A stretch of 20,900 nt of DNA. Origin: an uncultured Acetatifactor sp. (GTDB lineage: Bacteria > Bacillota > Clostridia > Lachnospirales > Lachnospiraceae). How positions within the stretch are numbered: the first letter of the stretch is position 1; every line of letters starts with the position of its first letter. This document shows positions 6,262-14,453 of this stretch, piece by piece. The translations under genes and the position numbers were made by a program. The notes below the pieces were generated by a model that ran no database searches, was not told the DNA's origin, and saw only the letters and a program-made list of their open reading frames with translations. The DNA lies in NCBI GenBank assembly GCA_910584435.1, contig CAJUAP010000053.1:1-20900 (forward strand), written 5' to 3'.

Positions 6262-7230
6262 CTATTTATGAATCTCATCAAGTAAATCCGTCATCTGCGT
6301 GTAAAGTGCTTCAGCGCCGTTTGCCCTCAGGATAATAGATATATAAGGCGAACCGTTTTCATCCCTTGAAAGCAGCATTAAGCAATTTCCGGCTGCATTT
6401 GTAGTCCCCGTTTTCCCACCGATAATTGTTACGTTTGCAGGTGCCTGATAATTTCCCCGCAGGAACATATTTGTATTCTGCTTGTTGAATTCTTTGGCTT
6501 TGCCGGAAGCATCGTAAAATACCGTCTGGTAACTGGTCATATGTATGATTTCATTGAAGGCTTCATATTTGATTGCCTCATTAAACATTAAATACAAGTC
6601 ATATGCCGTGGTAAAATGATTCAGATCCGGAAGACCGTTAGGGTTTGTAAAATTAGTGTTGGTGGCCCCCAATTCATGTGCCTTTTCATTCATCATTTCT
6701 ATAAAATGCTCCACGCTTCCGCCGATGTTCTCCGCAATCAACAGAGCCACATCATTAGCAGAATACACCAATAGAATCCGAAGCGCCTGATCAAGCGTCA
6801 TGGTATCTCCGCTTTTTAAACCACATAGCACAGCACCTGATTCCGTTACATTCACCGCATTGGTTGCAGTCAATGTCTGACTAAGCTGTCCGTTTTCCAG
6901 TGCAACAATGGCAGTCATTACTTTCGTCAGGCTGGCCGGATATAAACGCTCGTGAATATTCTTGGCATAAAGTACTTCGTTTTTATCCAATGCAAACAGC
7001 GCAGCAGCTTCTGCCTGTGACATATCCACACTCTCGTCATCCATAATATTATCAACAGTGACACATAAACCGGATGCAAAAGGTGATGCAGTACGTGTTT
7101 CCTGTCTTGTCACCACATTAAAACTACTGACATCATAATCTATATGATATGCCATATCATAGTCTGTACCGCCGCAGCCGCTCAGGCAGATTGCACTGAC
7201 AACTGCTGTCAGCAGATTTCTGACCATCAT
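6262..7230 (-). CDS. D-alanyl-D-alanine carboxypeptidase (peptidase S11), predicted lipoprotein
   Basis: Low-molecular-weight penicillin-binding protein that trims the terminal D-Ala of peptidoglycan stem peptides. The active-site motifs are in order: Ser100-Leu-Thr-Lys103, Ser157-Ala-Asn159 and Lys273-Thr-Gly-Thr (numbered from ATG 7230). The N-terminus MMVRNLLTAVVSAICLSGC is a typical lipoprotein signal with lipobox LSGC. No C-terminal PBP5-like domain or amphipathic anchor is present (322 residues). The start is uncertain: the frame is open to a GTG at 7317 that overlaps mgsA, and no clear ribosome site precedes ATG 7230. The chosen start gives a well-formed signal peptide. The gene follows mgsA and belongs with the wall-synthesis genes upstream. 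Confidence 0.88.
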   Translation of the reverse strand: MMVRNLLTAVVSAICLSGCGGTDYDMAYHIDYDVSSFNVVTRQETRTASPFASGLCVTVDNIMDDESVDMSQAEAAALFALDKNEVLYAKNIHERLYPASLTKVMTAIVALENGQLSQTLTATNAVNVTESGAVLCGLKSGDTMTLDQALRILLVYSANDVALLIAENIGGSVEHFIEMMNEKAHELGATNTNFTNPNGLPDLNHFTTAYDLYLMFNEAIKYEAFNEIIHMTSYQTVFYDASGKAKEFNKQNTNMFLRGNYQAPANVTIIGGKTGTTNAAGNCLMLLSRDENGSPYISIILRANGAEALYTQMTDLLDEIHK

Positions 7231-7300
7231 TTTTTTCTTGTTATACAATAGGTTCTTACTATTTTTGTCCAAGTTATTTCCAAATAATGTTTTGGAATTG

Positions 7301-7696
7301 TTATTTATACATTTCACGCCACTCTAAATCTCCCCTGTCCAGAGACTTTATCAACAGTTCCGCACTGGCCAGATTAGTCGCCAGAGGTATATTATGCATA
7401 TCACAGAGACGTACCACATTGTTTACATCCGGTTCATGCATTTTAGGTGTCAGAGGATCGCGCAGAAAAATCACCAGATCCATCTGATTGTGCTCAATCT
7501 GTGCACCAATCTGCTGTTCCCCTCCAAGATGTCCCGCCAGAAATTTATGAATGCTCAGATTCGTAACTTCTTCTATCAGACGGCCCGTTGTACCTGTTGC
7601 ATATAAATCGTTTTTGCTCAAAATTCCCCTGTACGCAATGCAGAAGTTCTGCATCAGTTTCTTTTTTGCATCATGCGCAATCAATGCAATATTCAT
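7301..7696 (-). CDS. mgsA: Methylglyoxal synthase
   Basis: Converts dihydroxyacetone phosphate to methylglyoxal and phosphate, a bypass of lower glycolysis under phosphate limitation. The 131 residues show IALIAHDAKK, ATGTTG (33-38), LGGEQQIGA, FLRDPL and HEPDV. Aligned by eye to E. coli MgsA (offset 11), His19, Asp91, His98 and Asp101 correspond to His8, Asp80, His87 and Asp90, all present. The catalytic Asp71, however, is Glu60, and the preceding SGPMGG is AGHLGG. The protein is about 20 residues shorter than E. coli's at its ends. GGGGG nine bases before the ATG fits the start. It lies 32 bases after rodA and is probably cotranscribed with it. Confidence 0.9.
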   Translation of the reverse strand: MNIALIAHDAKKKLMQNFCIAYRGILSKNDLYATGTTGRLIEEVTNLSIHKFLAGHLGGEQQIGAQIEHNQMDLVIFLRDPLTPKMHEPDVNNVVRLCDMHNIPLATNLASAELLIKSLDRGDLEWREMYK

Positions 7697-7728
7697 GGTG
7701 CAATACCCCCTTTTTTATATTTCAACAT

Positions 7729-8856
7729 TTATTCATTATGTTGATTTTTTCTTGCCTGAAGTCTGACATTCAACACAAAACCCATCCCCATATACAGACT
7801 CATCAGGGATGTCAATCCATAACTGACGAACGGAAGCGGAAGACCTGTATTCGGAAGAATAAATGTCGCCACACCGATATTAAAAAAACCTTGAAAAGCA
7901 ATTAATCCCCCCATACCGGCGCCAATGATGGTACCGGCTAAATCCTTTGCTTTTCGGGCAACGGAAATGCATTCTAACGAAATGGCAAACAGCAATACAA
8001 TCACCACAACGCTTCCCTTAAAACCAAATTCCTCTCCTATGACTGAAAAAATAAAATCGGTTTCTGCTTCCGATAAAAAATTACCGTTTTTTACGGAAGT
8101 TATCTTGTTGTTCTTATATCCTTTCCCTTCCAGCTGGCCTGATGCAATAGCCTTAACGGAATTCAGCTGCTGATATGCGTAGGTTGTAGCATATTCTTCC
8201 GGATTTACAAAAGCAAGTACACGGTTTCTCTGGTTATTGGTCAGGAAATCATTTTCCGGCTGTAATGCCAGTGCAATGACCAGGGCGACTGCCGGAACCG
8301 CTACCATAAGCACCCCGAACACCAGCTTGAGGCTGATGCCGCCGGCAAACATAACTACACAGAACAATACCAGAATCACGATACTTGTTGATAAGTCCGG
8401 CTGTTTATACACCAGCACCCACGGAAGAGCAATCATGACTATACAGCAGCCTATAATCCAGACGGTATTCAAATTCTTCCTATGTTTCATAATAAACTGT
8501 GCAAAGAATAAAATCAATAATATTTTTGCAGTTTCTGAAGGTTGAAACCGAATGCCGCCGCTTCCTCCAATCTGCAGCCAGCGCTGCGCGCCGTTGGCGT
8601 CCGATCCAAATTTCCACACGGCAATCAGCAGAGCAAGATTGCCGATATACATAAGCCAGTTCAATTTCAATACCATGTTATAATCTATAAAAGAGATAAC
8701 AATCATCGTAAATACGCCGGCAATCACTCCAGCCAACTGCCTGGTCTGGAGTGTCTCCTCAGCACTTCCTATTGCCATGACACCGACTGCCGAAAGGCAG
8801 AGTACCATCAAAATTAATTTGAAATCATAATCTCTGATTTTGTACCTTTTAAACAT
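7729..8856 (-). CDS. rodA: RodA, SEDS-family peptidoglycan glycosyltransferase
   Basis: Polymerises lipid II into glycan strands for cell elongation, working with the class B transpeptidase PBP2. The 375-residue integral membrane protein has about ten hydrophobic helices. SEDS blocks include GIRFQPSETAKI, KQPDLSTSIV, and AETDFIFSVIGEEFGF, which carries the conserved Asp of the large extracellular loop. The C-terminal block has PNTGLPLPFVSYGLTS. Start ATG 8856 has GAGGAG closely upstream; the frame is open a further 23 codons but without support. It follows minE after about 110 bases and shares a cluster with mreBCD and the PBP2 gene, its expected partners. Confidence 0.95.
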   Translation of the reverse strand: MFKRYKIRDYDFKLILMVLCLSAVGVMAIGSAEETLQTRQLAGVIAGVFTMIVISFIDYNMVLKLNWLMYIGNLALLIAVWKFGSDANGAQRWLQIGGSGGIRFQPSETAKILLILFFAQFIMKHRKNLNTVWIIGCCIVMIALPWVLVYKQPDLSTSIVILVLFCVVMFAGGISLKLVFGVLMVAVPAVALVIALALQPENDFLTNNQRNRVLAFVNPEEYATTYAYQQLNSVKAIASGQLEGKGYKNNKITSVKNGNFLSEAETDFIFSVIGEEFGFKGSVVVIVLLFAISLECISVARKAKDLAGTIIGAGMGGLIAFQGFFNIGVATFILPNTGLPLPFVSYGLTSLMSLYMGMGFVLNVRLQARKNQHNE

Positions 8857-8967
8857 AATCTCCTCTGTGCCGCACTGATATTTCCATGCATTCTGTGTAC
8901 CCCTTGCTGCTTCCATTTTCCACACCGCCTGGTCGGCAGCCGGACAATCGCCGGAAGAAATCTGCTA

Positions 8968-9255
8968 TTACCTGTTTACAATCTCATCCTGGTCAAAGGA
9001 TACATCCACGATAGGTATATTTGCATATAGAGACGGCATTTTCCCTCCGCGTCCTGACCTGTTTCCCTTGGTATTGATCTGGATTTCCATGTTTTCCGAA
9101 TCAATCTTCATGTACTTGGATATAACTTTTGCAATATCCGTTTTAATCAGCTCCATCATTTCCGGAGAACAATTTACTCTGTCTGAAATCAACAAAATCT
9201 TCAGTCTGTCCTTCGCAATCTGGCAGGAGCTTTTTCTGCGAAAAAAATGTCTCAT
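8968..9255 (-). CDS. minE: Cell division topological specificity factor MinE
   Basis: Drives MinCD oscillation by stimulating the MinD ATPase, keeping the inhibitor away from mid-cell. The 95 residues match the family. The N-terminal segment FFRRKSSCQIAKDRLKILLI holds the membrane- and MinD-contacting region; SPEMMELIKTDIAKVISKYM and the following strand form the topological domain. AGGAGG seven bases before the ATG overlaps the minD stop codon, so the two genes are likely coupled. The presence of MinE suggests an oscillating system like that of E. coli, rather than the DivIVA/MinJ gradient of Bacillus. Confidence 0.95.
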   Translation of the reverse strand: MRHFFRRKSSCQIAKDRLKILLISDRVNCSPEMMELIKTDIAKVISKYMKIDSENMEIQINTKGNRSGRGGKMPSLYANIPIVDVSFDQDEIVNR

Positions 9256-9266
9256 TCCAACGCCTC

Positions 9267-10088
9267 CTATGCCTTATGAAAAATACCTGTTACCCTGGTC
9301 CAGAAAGAAATTCCTTTGTCAAAATTCAGATAAGGTACTTCCCTGCCGTTTACGCGCTGTACCACATTTGCATATGCCTGTCCTGCAGGGGAAGCGCTTC
9401 CTACCAGAGGTTCTCCCTGATTGGCAGCCACCACTACATTTTCATCATCCGGAATAATACCGATCAGGGGAATGGCAAGAATATCTACCACGTCCTGGGC
9501 GGACATCATATCTCCGCGCTTCACCATATCCATCCGCAGTCTGTTGATAATCAGATCCATCTGCTGAAAACCGTTTGCCTCCAACAGCCCGATGATTCTG
9601 TCAGCATCCCGAATGGCCGATACCTCCGGTGTTGTTACCACCAGAGCCCTGTTGGCTCCGGCAATGGCATTCTGGAAACCCTGTTCGATTCCTGCAGGAC
9701 AATCCAGAATAATGTAATCAAACTGCTCTTTTAAATGATCGATTACTTTTACCATTTGTCCGGGAGATACTGCGGTTTTGTCCCTGGTCTGCGCCGAAGG
9801 CATGAGATACAGCCCCGGATGGCGCTTATCCCGAATGAGCGCCTGCTTCACCCGGCAGTTTCCCTCCACCACATCTACCAGATTGTACACAATTCGATTC
9901 TCTAATCCCATAACCACATCCAGATTACGCAGACCGATATCCGTGTCAATGAGACATACCTTTTTGCCAAGCTTTGCCAGACCTGTTCCTACATTTGCAG
10001 TTGTGGTGGTCTTACCCACACCGCCTTTTCCTGAAGTAACGACAATGACCTGGGAGTCCTTCTGCTCCATGGAATTCATTCCTTCCAT
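9267..10088 (-). CDS. minD: Septum site-determining ATPase MinD
   Basis: Membrane-bound ATPase that recruits MinC and is released by MinE. The 273 residues have the deviant Walker A motif KGGVGKTTTT at 21-30, with Lys21 and Lys26. DTDIGLRNLD follows, then the Walker B region YIILDCPAGIEQGF. The C-terminal SFWTRVTGIFHKA fits the amphipathic membrane-targeting helix. GGAGG nine bases ahead supports ATG 10088; a second ATG six codons in is less likely. It is encoded between minC and minE with short gaps, as a typical minCDE operon. Confidence 0.97.
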   Translation of the reverse strand: MEGMNSMEQKDSQVIVVTSGKGGVGKTTTTANVGTGLAKLGKKVCLIDTDIGLRNLDVVMGLENRIVYNLVDVVEGNCRVKQALIRDKRHPGLYLMPSAQTRDKTAVSPGQMVKVIDHLKEQFDYIILDCPAGIEQGFQNAIAGANRALVVTTPEVSAIRDADRIIGLLEANGFQQMDLIINRLRMDMVKRGDMMSAQDVVDILAIPLIGIIPDDENVVVAANQGEPLVGSASPAGQAYANVVQRVNGREVPYLNFDKGISFWTRVTGIFHKA

Positions 10089-10131
10089 TTTTCCTAACCT
10101 CCATTATAAATAATGTCGTACTCCAAACACA

Positions 10132-10803
10132 TTAGAATGTGTTCAGCAGATCTTTGGTGAGAGTATCCAAAATAATTCTGTCGTTTTTCACATATGCAAT
10201 TTTCGGAAGTACCTTAGGCTGTAAAATTCTTTTTGTCTGTTTTGATGTAGGTTTATATTTGAAATCGCCGATTTTAAGTCTTTCCGGCTTCATTTCAAGC
10301 GCTGCCACGAAAGCTCCTTCCCGGCCATTGCCTCCGGCATAAGCCTCACCATAGAGCCCTCCTAAAATAATAACATTTTTTGCACTTATAATTGCACTTC
10401 CGGGATACACATCTCCCAGCATGATAATGCTGTTATCTGTCTCCAGCACATCTCTGTTTTTCAAATTTCCACGGTAGAACTGCCCGTTTGCCTCTTCGGC
10501 CACTTTCTGTTCCGTATGCGTAAGCGCCTTTACATAATTTTGATCCGTTTCATCTTCCTTTTTTACAAGACACATAATATGCAGATCACTGTTCTCATGA
10601 ATGGCTTCCAGAATCATGATTTCTTCCGTATCTGTCACCTGACGCCCTTCTATGGATATGGCCAATGCGGCAGTACCAAAGAAATTTCTTGCCTCAGAAA
10701 ATTTGTATCCTATCTCATCCAATATCTTTTCAAAAGGAAGTTCCGCATTCAGATGAAGGGCAATTCCGTTAGGAAAACTCTTAATGATAACTGCTTCTTT
10801 CAA
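10132..10803 (-). CDS. minC: Septum site-determining protein MinC
   Basis: Inhibitor of FtsZ assembly recruited to the membrane by MinD. The N-terminal domain (about 1-100) begins KEAVIIKSFPNGIALHL. The C-terminal beta-helix domain has GQFYRGNLKN, IIMLGDVYPGSAIIS, VIILGGLYGEAYAGGNGREG and AFVAALEM, which bind MinD. The likely start is TTG 10803 with AGGAGG 12 bases ahead; two further in-frame TTG codons lie at or before that site and have poor spacing. This gives 223 residues. It follows the PBP2 gene by 38 bases, so division-site control and elongation genes probably share a transcript. Confidence 0.92.
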   Translation of the reverse strand: MKEAVIIKSFPNGIALHLNAELPFEKILDEIGYKFSEARNFFGTAALAISIEGRQVTDTEEIMILEAIHENSDLHIMCLVKKEDETDQNYVKALTHTEQKVAEEANGQFYRGNLKNRDVLETDNSIIMLGDVYPGSAIISAKNVIILGGLYGEAYAGGNGREGAFVAALEMKPERLKIGDFKYKPTSKQTKRILQPKVLPKIAYVKNDRIILDTLTKDLLNTF

Positions 10804-10841
10804 TTCACCCTGCAACCTCCTTATCAATGTATCATCAATTA

Positions 10842-13745
10842 CTATAATTCATTGGAGATACCGCCGTCAGGTGTATCTGCCACACCGGTAATCAAATCTT
10901 CTTCCTCTGCCAGACCATAATAATATTTTATAATATCCCTGGTAGCCTGGGCTGCATAGTCAGAAGAATAGCCGAAGGGAATTCTGGTGGCAATGGCAAT
11001 TTCCGGTGTTTCGTAAGGAGCGTAACAGACGAACAATGCATGGCTTGGTCTCGTCTTCAACTGTTCTGCCGTACCTGTCTTCCCCGCTACATTGACTGCC
11101 AGATTATTGAAATAGCTCTTACCCTCCACAACCTGGCGCATACCCAGATGAATGGCATCCCAGTATTCCTGCGGCAGTTCAATCTGATTTCGTATATCAG
11201 GTTCAAATTCCTGAATGATGTTGCCGTCAGAATCAGTCACTTTATCCAATAGTGTAAGATTGTAACAAGTGCCTCCATTTGCAACCGTTGCAACATATCT
11301 TGCCAAACCAACCGTAGTGTAGCTGCTGTTGCCCTGCCCGATGGCAGAACGTACCGGATCCTCCGTGGAGACTTTGGGTGAAGTCTCCGTTATCTCAACA
11401 CCGGATTTTTCAGTCAGTCCAAACAGCTCCGCATAGCGGGACAGGACATCCAAACCCTCCATTTCATTGTAAGTACCCGTCTCATTAGAAAGCAGATATC
11501 CTACATTATAGAAGTAATAATTACAGGAATCCCTGATGGCCGTTGTCAATGTCTCATTGCCATGTCCGCTTCTCCGCCAGCATCTGGGCGAAGAAGATAT
11601 CTCCGTAAACGTACCGACACAATTTGTCTGGTCGTCGAGTTCTATCACCCCTTCCAGCAAACCTGCAGCCGCCACAACCATCTTAAATGTGGAGCCCGGT
11701 GCCGCCGCATATTGTGTGGCATAATTATACTGGGGCTTTGCTTTATCCGCATTCAGCTTTGCATAGTATTCCGCATCGATGGAATTGGCCATTTTATTAT
11801 TGTCATATCCCGGATAAGATACCATGGCAAGTATTTCTCCTGTGTTGACATTCGTAATTACCACGGATGCATTACAGGGATCCAGTGCCAATTGCGCAGG
11901 CGTGATATCCAGGTTATCTATCCTCTTTTTCATAAAATCATAAGCGGAGATACGGCCTTCTTCCAAAGCGGCTCTATCTTCCTCCGGAACATGGATTAAA
12001 TTCTGTTCACAGAGTATTCTGCATACTTGTGTCCCGCTGATGTAATCATCCAGCAGCATGTACTTATAAAAACGCTTCTGAAATTCAGTGTTTCTGCCGG
12101 TGGCGGAAATAATATAATCAACCAGCTTCTCATAAATTTCTGCGGAATCGGAATACTTATCATCCAATTCCAGTTTACTCACATCTATCCAGTTCTTTGA
12201 GATACAATACTGTAAATATTCGCACAGGCTGATAACCTCTTCCCGTGCCCAGGCCACCTGAACGGCATCGGAATCATCTATAGCTTCTTCCATGATAACT
12301 CCGTTTCGTTTGAGCAGACTTACAATATTACTTTGATAAACCTGATGTTCACGGCTCAGTTTTTCATAGGGAGTCCTGCCCTCTGTCAATTCATATTGTA
12401 AGGTAGTATAGATGTTTTCCCTATATGCAGTATATATTTCATAGACTTCTCTCTCTGTCTCCCGGGCATCCTCCCCTTCCATGTGCTTTATGTCAATTAT
12501 GGAATTATCGAACATGGTATAATATACATCATATATTGGTATCAGGATATCGGAGCTGCTGGCATTGGGTGCCGGATTATATTCTTTGGTATTGACAATT
12601 TTGCTGGATACAAGTCCTGCCACCTTCTGTTCCAAAATATGATAGGCGGCCTCCGTAAGCTCCTTGTCAATGGTCAGATAAACATTTTTTCCCGCAGCAG
12701 CAGCCTGGCGTTCTTCAATAGAAAGCACCTTTCCCATGACATCCACCACTACTTTTTCATACCCCTTCTGCCCCTGCAGAGTAGTCTCCATGTATGATTC
12801 TATACCGCCTTTTCCTACCACATCATTGATATTGTAGAAGCTGCCCTCATACCCTTGTTCTTCCATGGAATGCACTTCTTCCATTTTAGCGTTGAGTTCG
12901 GTCAGTTCATCAGATGAAATCTTGCCCGTATACCCCAGCACATGGGCAAAATACTCACTGTCCACATACCTGCGAACAGTATCTTCCACAATGGTTACAC
13001 CGGGAAGTTCCGTGGAATTCTCCATCAACACAGCAACCGTTTTCTCACTGATATTCGTTGCTATTGTAGTACCGATATATTTACGAAAGGATGTTAAGCT
13101 CATGGCATATCGAATCGTCACCAGTTTCAGCCAGTCCTCTTTTGAATATCCTTCTCCTGTCAGGAACCTGCTCTTACTGTTATTCGGTTCCTCATATTCT
13201 CCGATGGCAAAGCTGGAGCGATCACTTAGGAACTCCATTACTTCCTGGGCAGTGGCAGTCCGCTGTGCATCCGTCAGGTCGCCTGCATTGGGCTTCCCAT
13301 ATACATCCGCAAGGAAGCGCAGCAGACTTGTCCCTTCCACCGTAAAGGCAAAATCGCCATCTTCATTGATATATATCTTAAAATCAGCAATGCATTTGTC
13401 GCCGTTTTTCTCTATCATCTGAATCAATTTCATCAGGGTTGCATTTAATCTTCTGTTTTTCTGACTTCCCTGTTCAAACACATCTTCAAATTTAACGGAA
13501 TATGCCAATTCGTTATAGGCCAGCAGATTACCGTTTCTGTCATAGATATCCCCTCTGATACTTGCAATATCCCGTGTCTTCTCTATCTCAAGAACAAATT
13601 CCTCCAGATATTCCGCACCATGAACAATCTGGAGATTAAAGCAGCGGCAAATCAGCACACCGCCCAGGAAACAAAATAACAGCGTAAATACTGTCATTCT
13701 GCTGGCAATGATCCGAATCAATTTTTCCCTGAATTCATCAAACAA
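10842..13745 (-). CDS. mrdA: Class B penicillin-binding protein 2 (MrdA-like transpeptidase) with large insertion
   Basis: Crosslinks peptidoglycan during elongation as partner of RodA. One N-terminal membrane helix (about 17-35) precedes the pedestal motif RGDIYDRNGNLLAYN. Transpeptidase motifs are SxxK (Ser685-Thr-Phe-Lys), SxN (Ser740-Cys-Asn) and Lys889-Thr-Gly-Thr, numbered from the TTG at 13745. The TTG has AGGAGA ten bases upstream; a GTG eight codons earlier is the alternative. The 967 residues far exceed the usual 600-750. About 240 extra residues (roughly 378-620), rich in charged helices, lie between LTIDKELTEAAYHILEQ and the NTGEILAMVSYPGYDNN block. Two Cys, a His and the SxN Cys could form a metal site like that reported for some PBP2 proteins; this is inferred. 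It overlaps mreD by eight bases. Confidence 0.92.
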   Translation of the reverse strand: MFDEFREKLIRIIASRMTVFTLLFCFLGGVLICRCFNLQIVHGAEYLEEFVLEIEKTRDIASIRGDIYDRNGNLLAYNELAYSVKFEDVFEQGSQKNRRLNATLMKLIQMIEKNGDKCIADFKIYINEDGDFAFTVEGTSLLRFLADVYGKPNAGDLTDAQRTATAQEVMEFLSDRSSFAIGEYEEPNNSKSRFLTGEGYSKEDWLKLVTIRYAMSLTSFRKYIGTTIATNISEKTVAVLMENSTELPGVTIVEDTVRRYVDSEYFAHVLGYTGKISSDELTELNAKMEEVHSMEEQGYEGSFYNINDVVGKGGIESYMETTLQGQKGYEKVVVDVMGKVLSIEERQAAAAGKNVYLTIDKELTEAAYHILEQKVAGLVSSKIVNTKEYNPAPNASSSDILIPIYDVYYTMFDNSIIDIKHMEGEDARETEREVYEIYTAYRENIYTTLQYELTEGRTPYEKLSREHQVYQSNIVSLLKRNGVIMEEAIDDSDAVQVAWAREEVISLCEYLQYCISKNWIDVSKLELDDKYSDSAEIYEKLVDYIISATGRNTEFQKRFYKYMLLDDYISGTQVCRILCEQNLIHVPEEDRAALEEGRISAYDFMKKRIDNLDITPAQLALDPCNASVVITNVNTGEILAMVSYPGYDNNKMANSIDAEYYAKLNADKAKPQYNYATQYAAAPGSTFKMVVAAAGLLEGVIELDDQTNCVGTFTEISSSPRCWRRSGHGNETLTTAIRDSCNYYFYNVGYLLSNETGTYNEMEGLDVLSRYAELFGLTEKSGVEITETSPKVSTEDPVRSAIGQGNSSYTTVGLARYVATVANGGTCYNLTLLDKVTDSDGNIIQEFEPDIRNQIELPQEYWDAIHLGMRQVVEGKSYFNNLAVNVAGKTGTAEQLKTRPSHALFVCYAPYETPEIAIATRIPFGYSSDYAAQATRDIIKYYYGLAEEEDLITGVADTPDGGISNEL

Positions 13746-14256
13746 ATTTCTGCGCTCTCCTTTTTTCACGTTTTTCCAGTTGGGTGTTAATGGCTAAAAT
13801 CACCGGATACAAAAACATGGTTGCCAAAATAGTATACAATGCTTCCGGCAGAATGATATGAATAAAATAATAAGGAAATTGAAATCTTCCCCGAAGCATA
13901 AAGGTCAAAATATAGCATATAATTCCATATGACAGATCGCTGACGACAATTAATGCAATGGGCAGCTTAATGTCTTCCGGATAAAAAATTCCGCTGAATT
14001 TACCGTTTACATAGCCTATGTACATCAGTATCAATGCATAAAATCCTAAGAAACTGCCAAAAAAGATATCACTTAACATTCCGCAGAAGAATCCAATGAG
14101 CAGACCTTCCCGTTCTCCGCGCATAAAACCGAAGGAGGATGTAAGAATCAGCATTAGATTCGGAATGATGCCTGCCAGTGCCAGACCATCGAAAACACTG
14201 CATTGCAGGATAAAGCATATGATGATTAATGCAAAAACTATGATCTTCCTAAGCAT
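13738..14256 (-). CDS. mreD: Rod shape-determining protein MreD
   Basis: Small integral membrane protein of the elongation complex that partners MreC. The 172 residues form about five hydrophobic helices, from MLRKIIVFALIIICFILQ through GLLIGFFCGMLSDIFFGSFLGFYAL to a basic tail (EKREKRRAQKFV). GFFCGMLSDIFFGSFLG is the best-conserved region of the family. AGGGAG five bases before ATG 14256 sets the start; the open frame runs further upstream but unsupported. It lies between mreC and mrdA as expected, but is separated from mreC by nearly 200 bases holding a palindromic element. Confidence 0.9.
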   Translation of the reverse strand: MLRKIIVFALIIICFILQCSVFDGLALAGIIPNLMLILTSSFGFMRGEREGLLIGFFCGMLSDIFFGSFLGFYALILMYIGYVNGKFSGIFYPEDIKLPIALIVVSDLSYGIICYILTFMLRGRFQFPYYFIHIILPEALYTILATMFLYPVILAINTQLEKREKRRAQKFV

Positions 14257-14348
14257 TCTGTCTCCCTGTACTGCACGTTTGTTTTCCTTTCTACCTGTTA
14301 CTTCACACTTCCTAACATGCCGACGCAGTAGGCACAAACAATCCGTGA

Positions 14349-14453
14349 GAAAAACGCTGTTTTTGCGTTTTTCAGTGTGAGAAAGGTTCGCTCCGCGAAC
14401 CGTAGAATTTCTTAGACGACGTTTTTTGTTGTCTTAGAAATTCTTCTCACACT
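14349..14453. repeat. Multi-stem palindromic element between mreC and mreD
   Basis: Four nested or adjacent stems fill this gap. Outer arms agtgtgagaa (14374-14383) and ttctcacact (14444-14453) pair perfectly. Inside are ggttcgc/gcgaacc (14385-14391 and 14395-14401, 3-base loop) and a 17-bp stem with one mismatch and one G-U pair (14404-14420 with 14428-14444, 7-base loop). Beside them, gaaaaacgc/gcgtttttc (14349-14357 and 14365-14373) forms a fourth. Together they fold as a three-way junction plus a hairpin. An 8-base direct repeat tcacactt (14303-14310 and 14447-14454) might be a target duplication, but it overlaps the outer stem. No gene fits here. A palindromic mobile element or structured RNA is inferred. 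Confidence 0.7.

Noticed and set aside
7724..7751. Hairpin with a T-run on the plus strand between rodA and mgsA
   Set aside because: The T-run follows the stem only on the plus strand, where no gene is transcribed toward it; on the minus strand it is followed by an A-rich sequence.
10126..10143. 7-bp hairpin over the minC stop codon
   Set aside because: AT-rich short stem with no T-run on the minus strand; minD follows closely, so termination is unlikely.
12865..13422. Plus-strand frame of 185 codons opposite mrdA
   Set aside because: Lies fully inside a well-supported gene on the other strand, with no family motifs and no ribosome site; a shadow frame.
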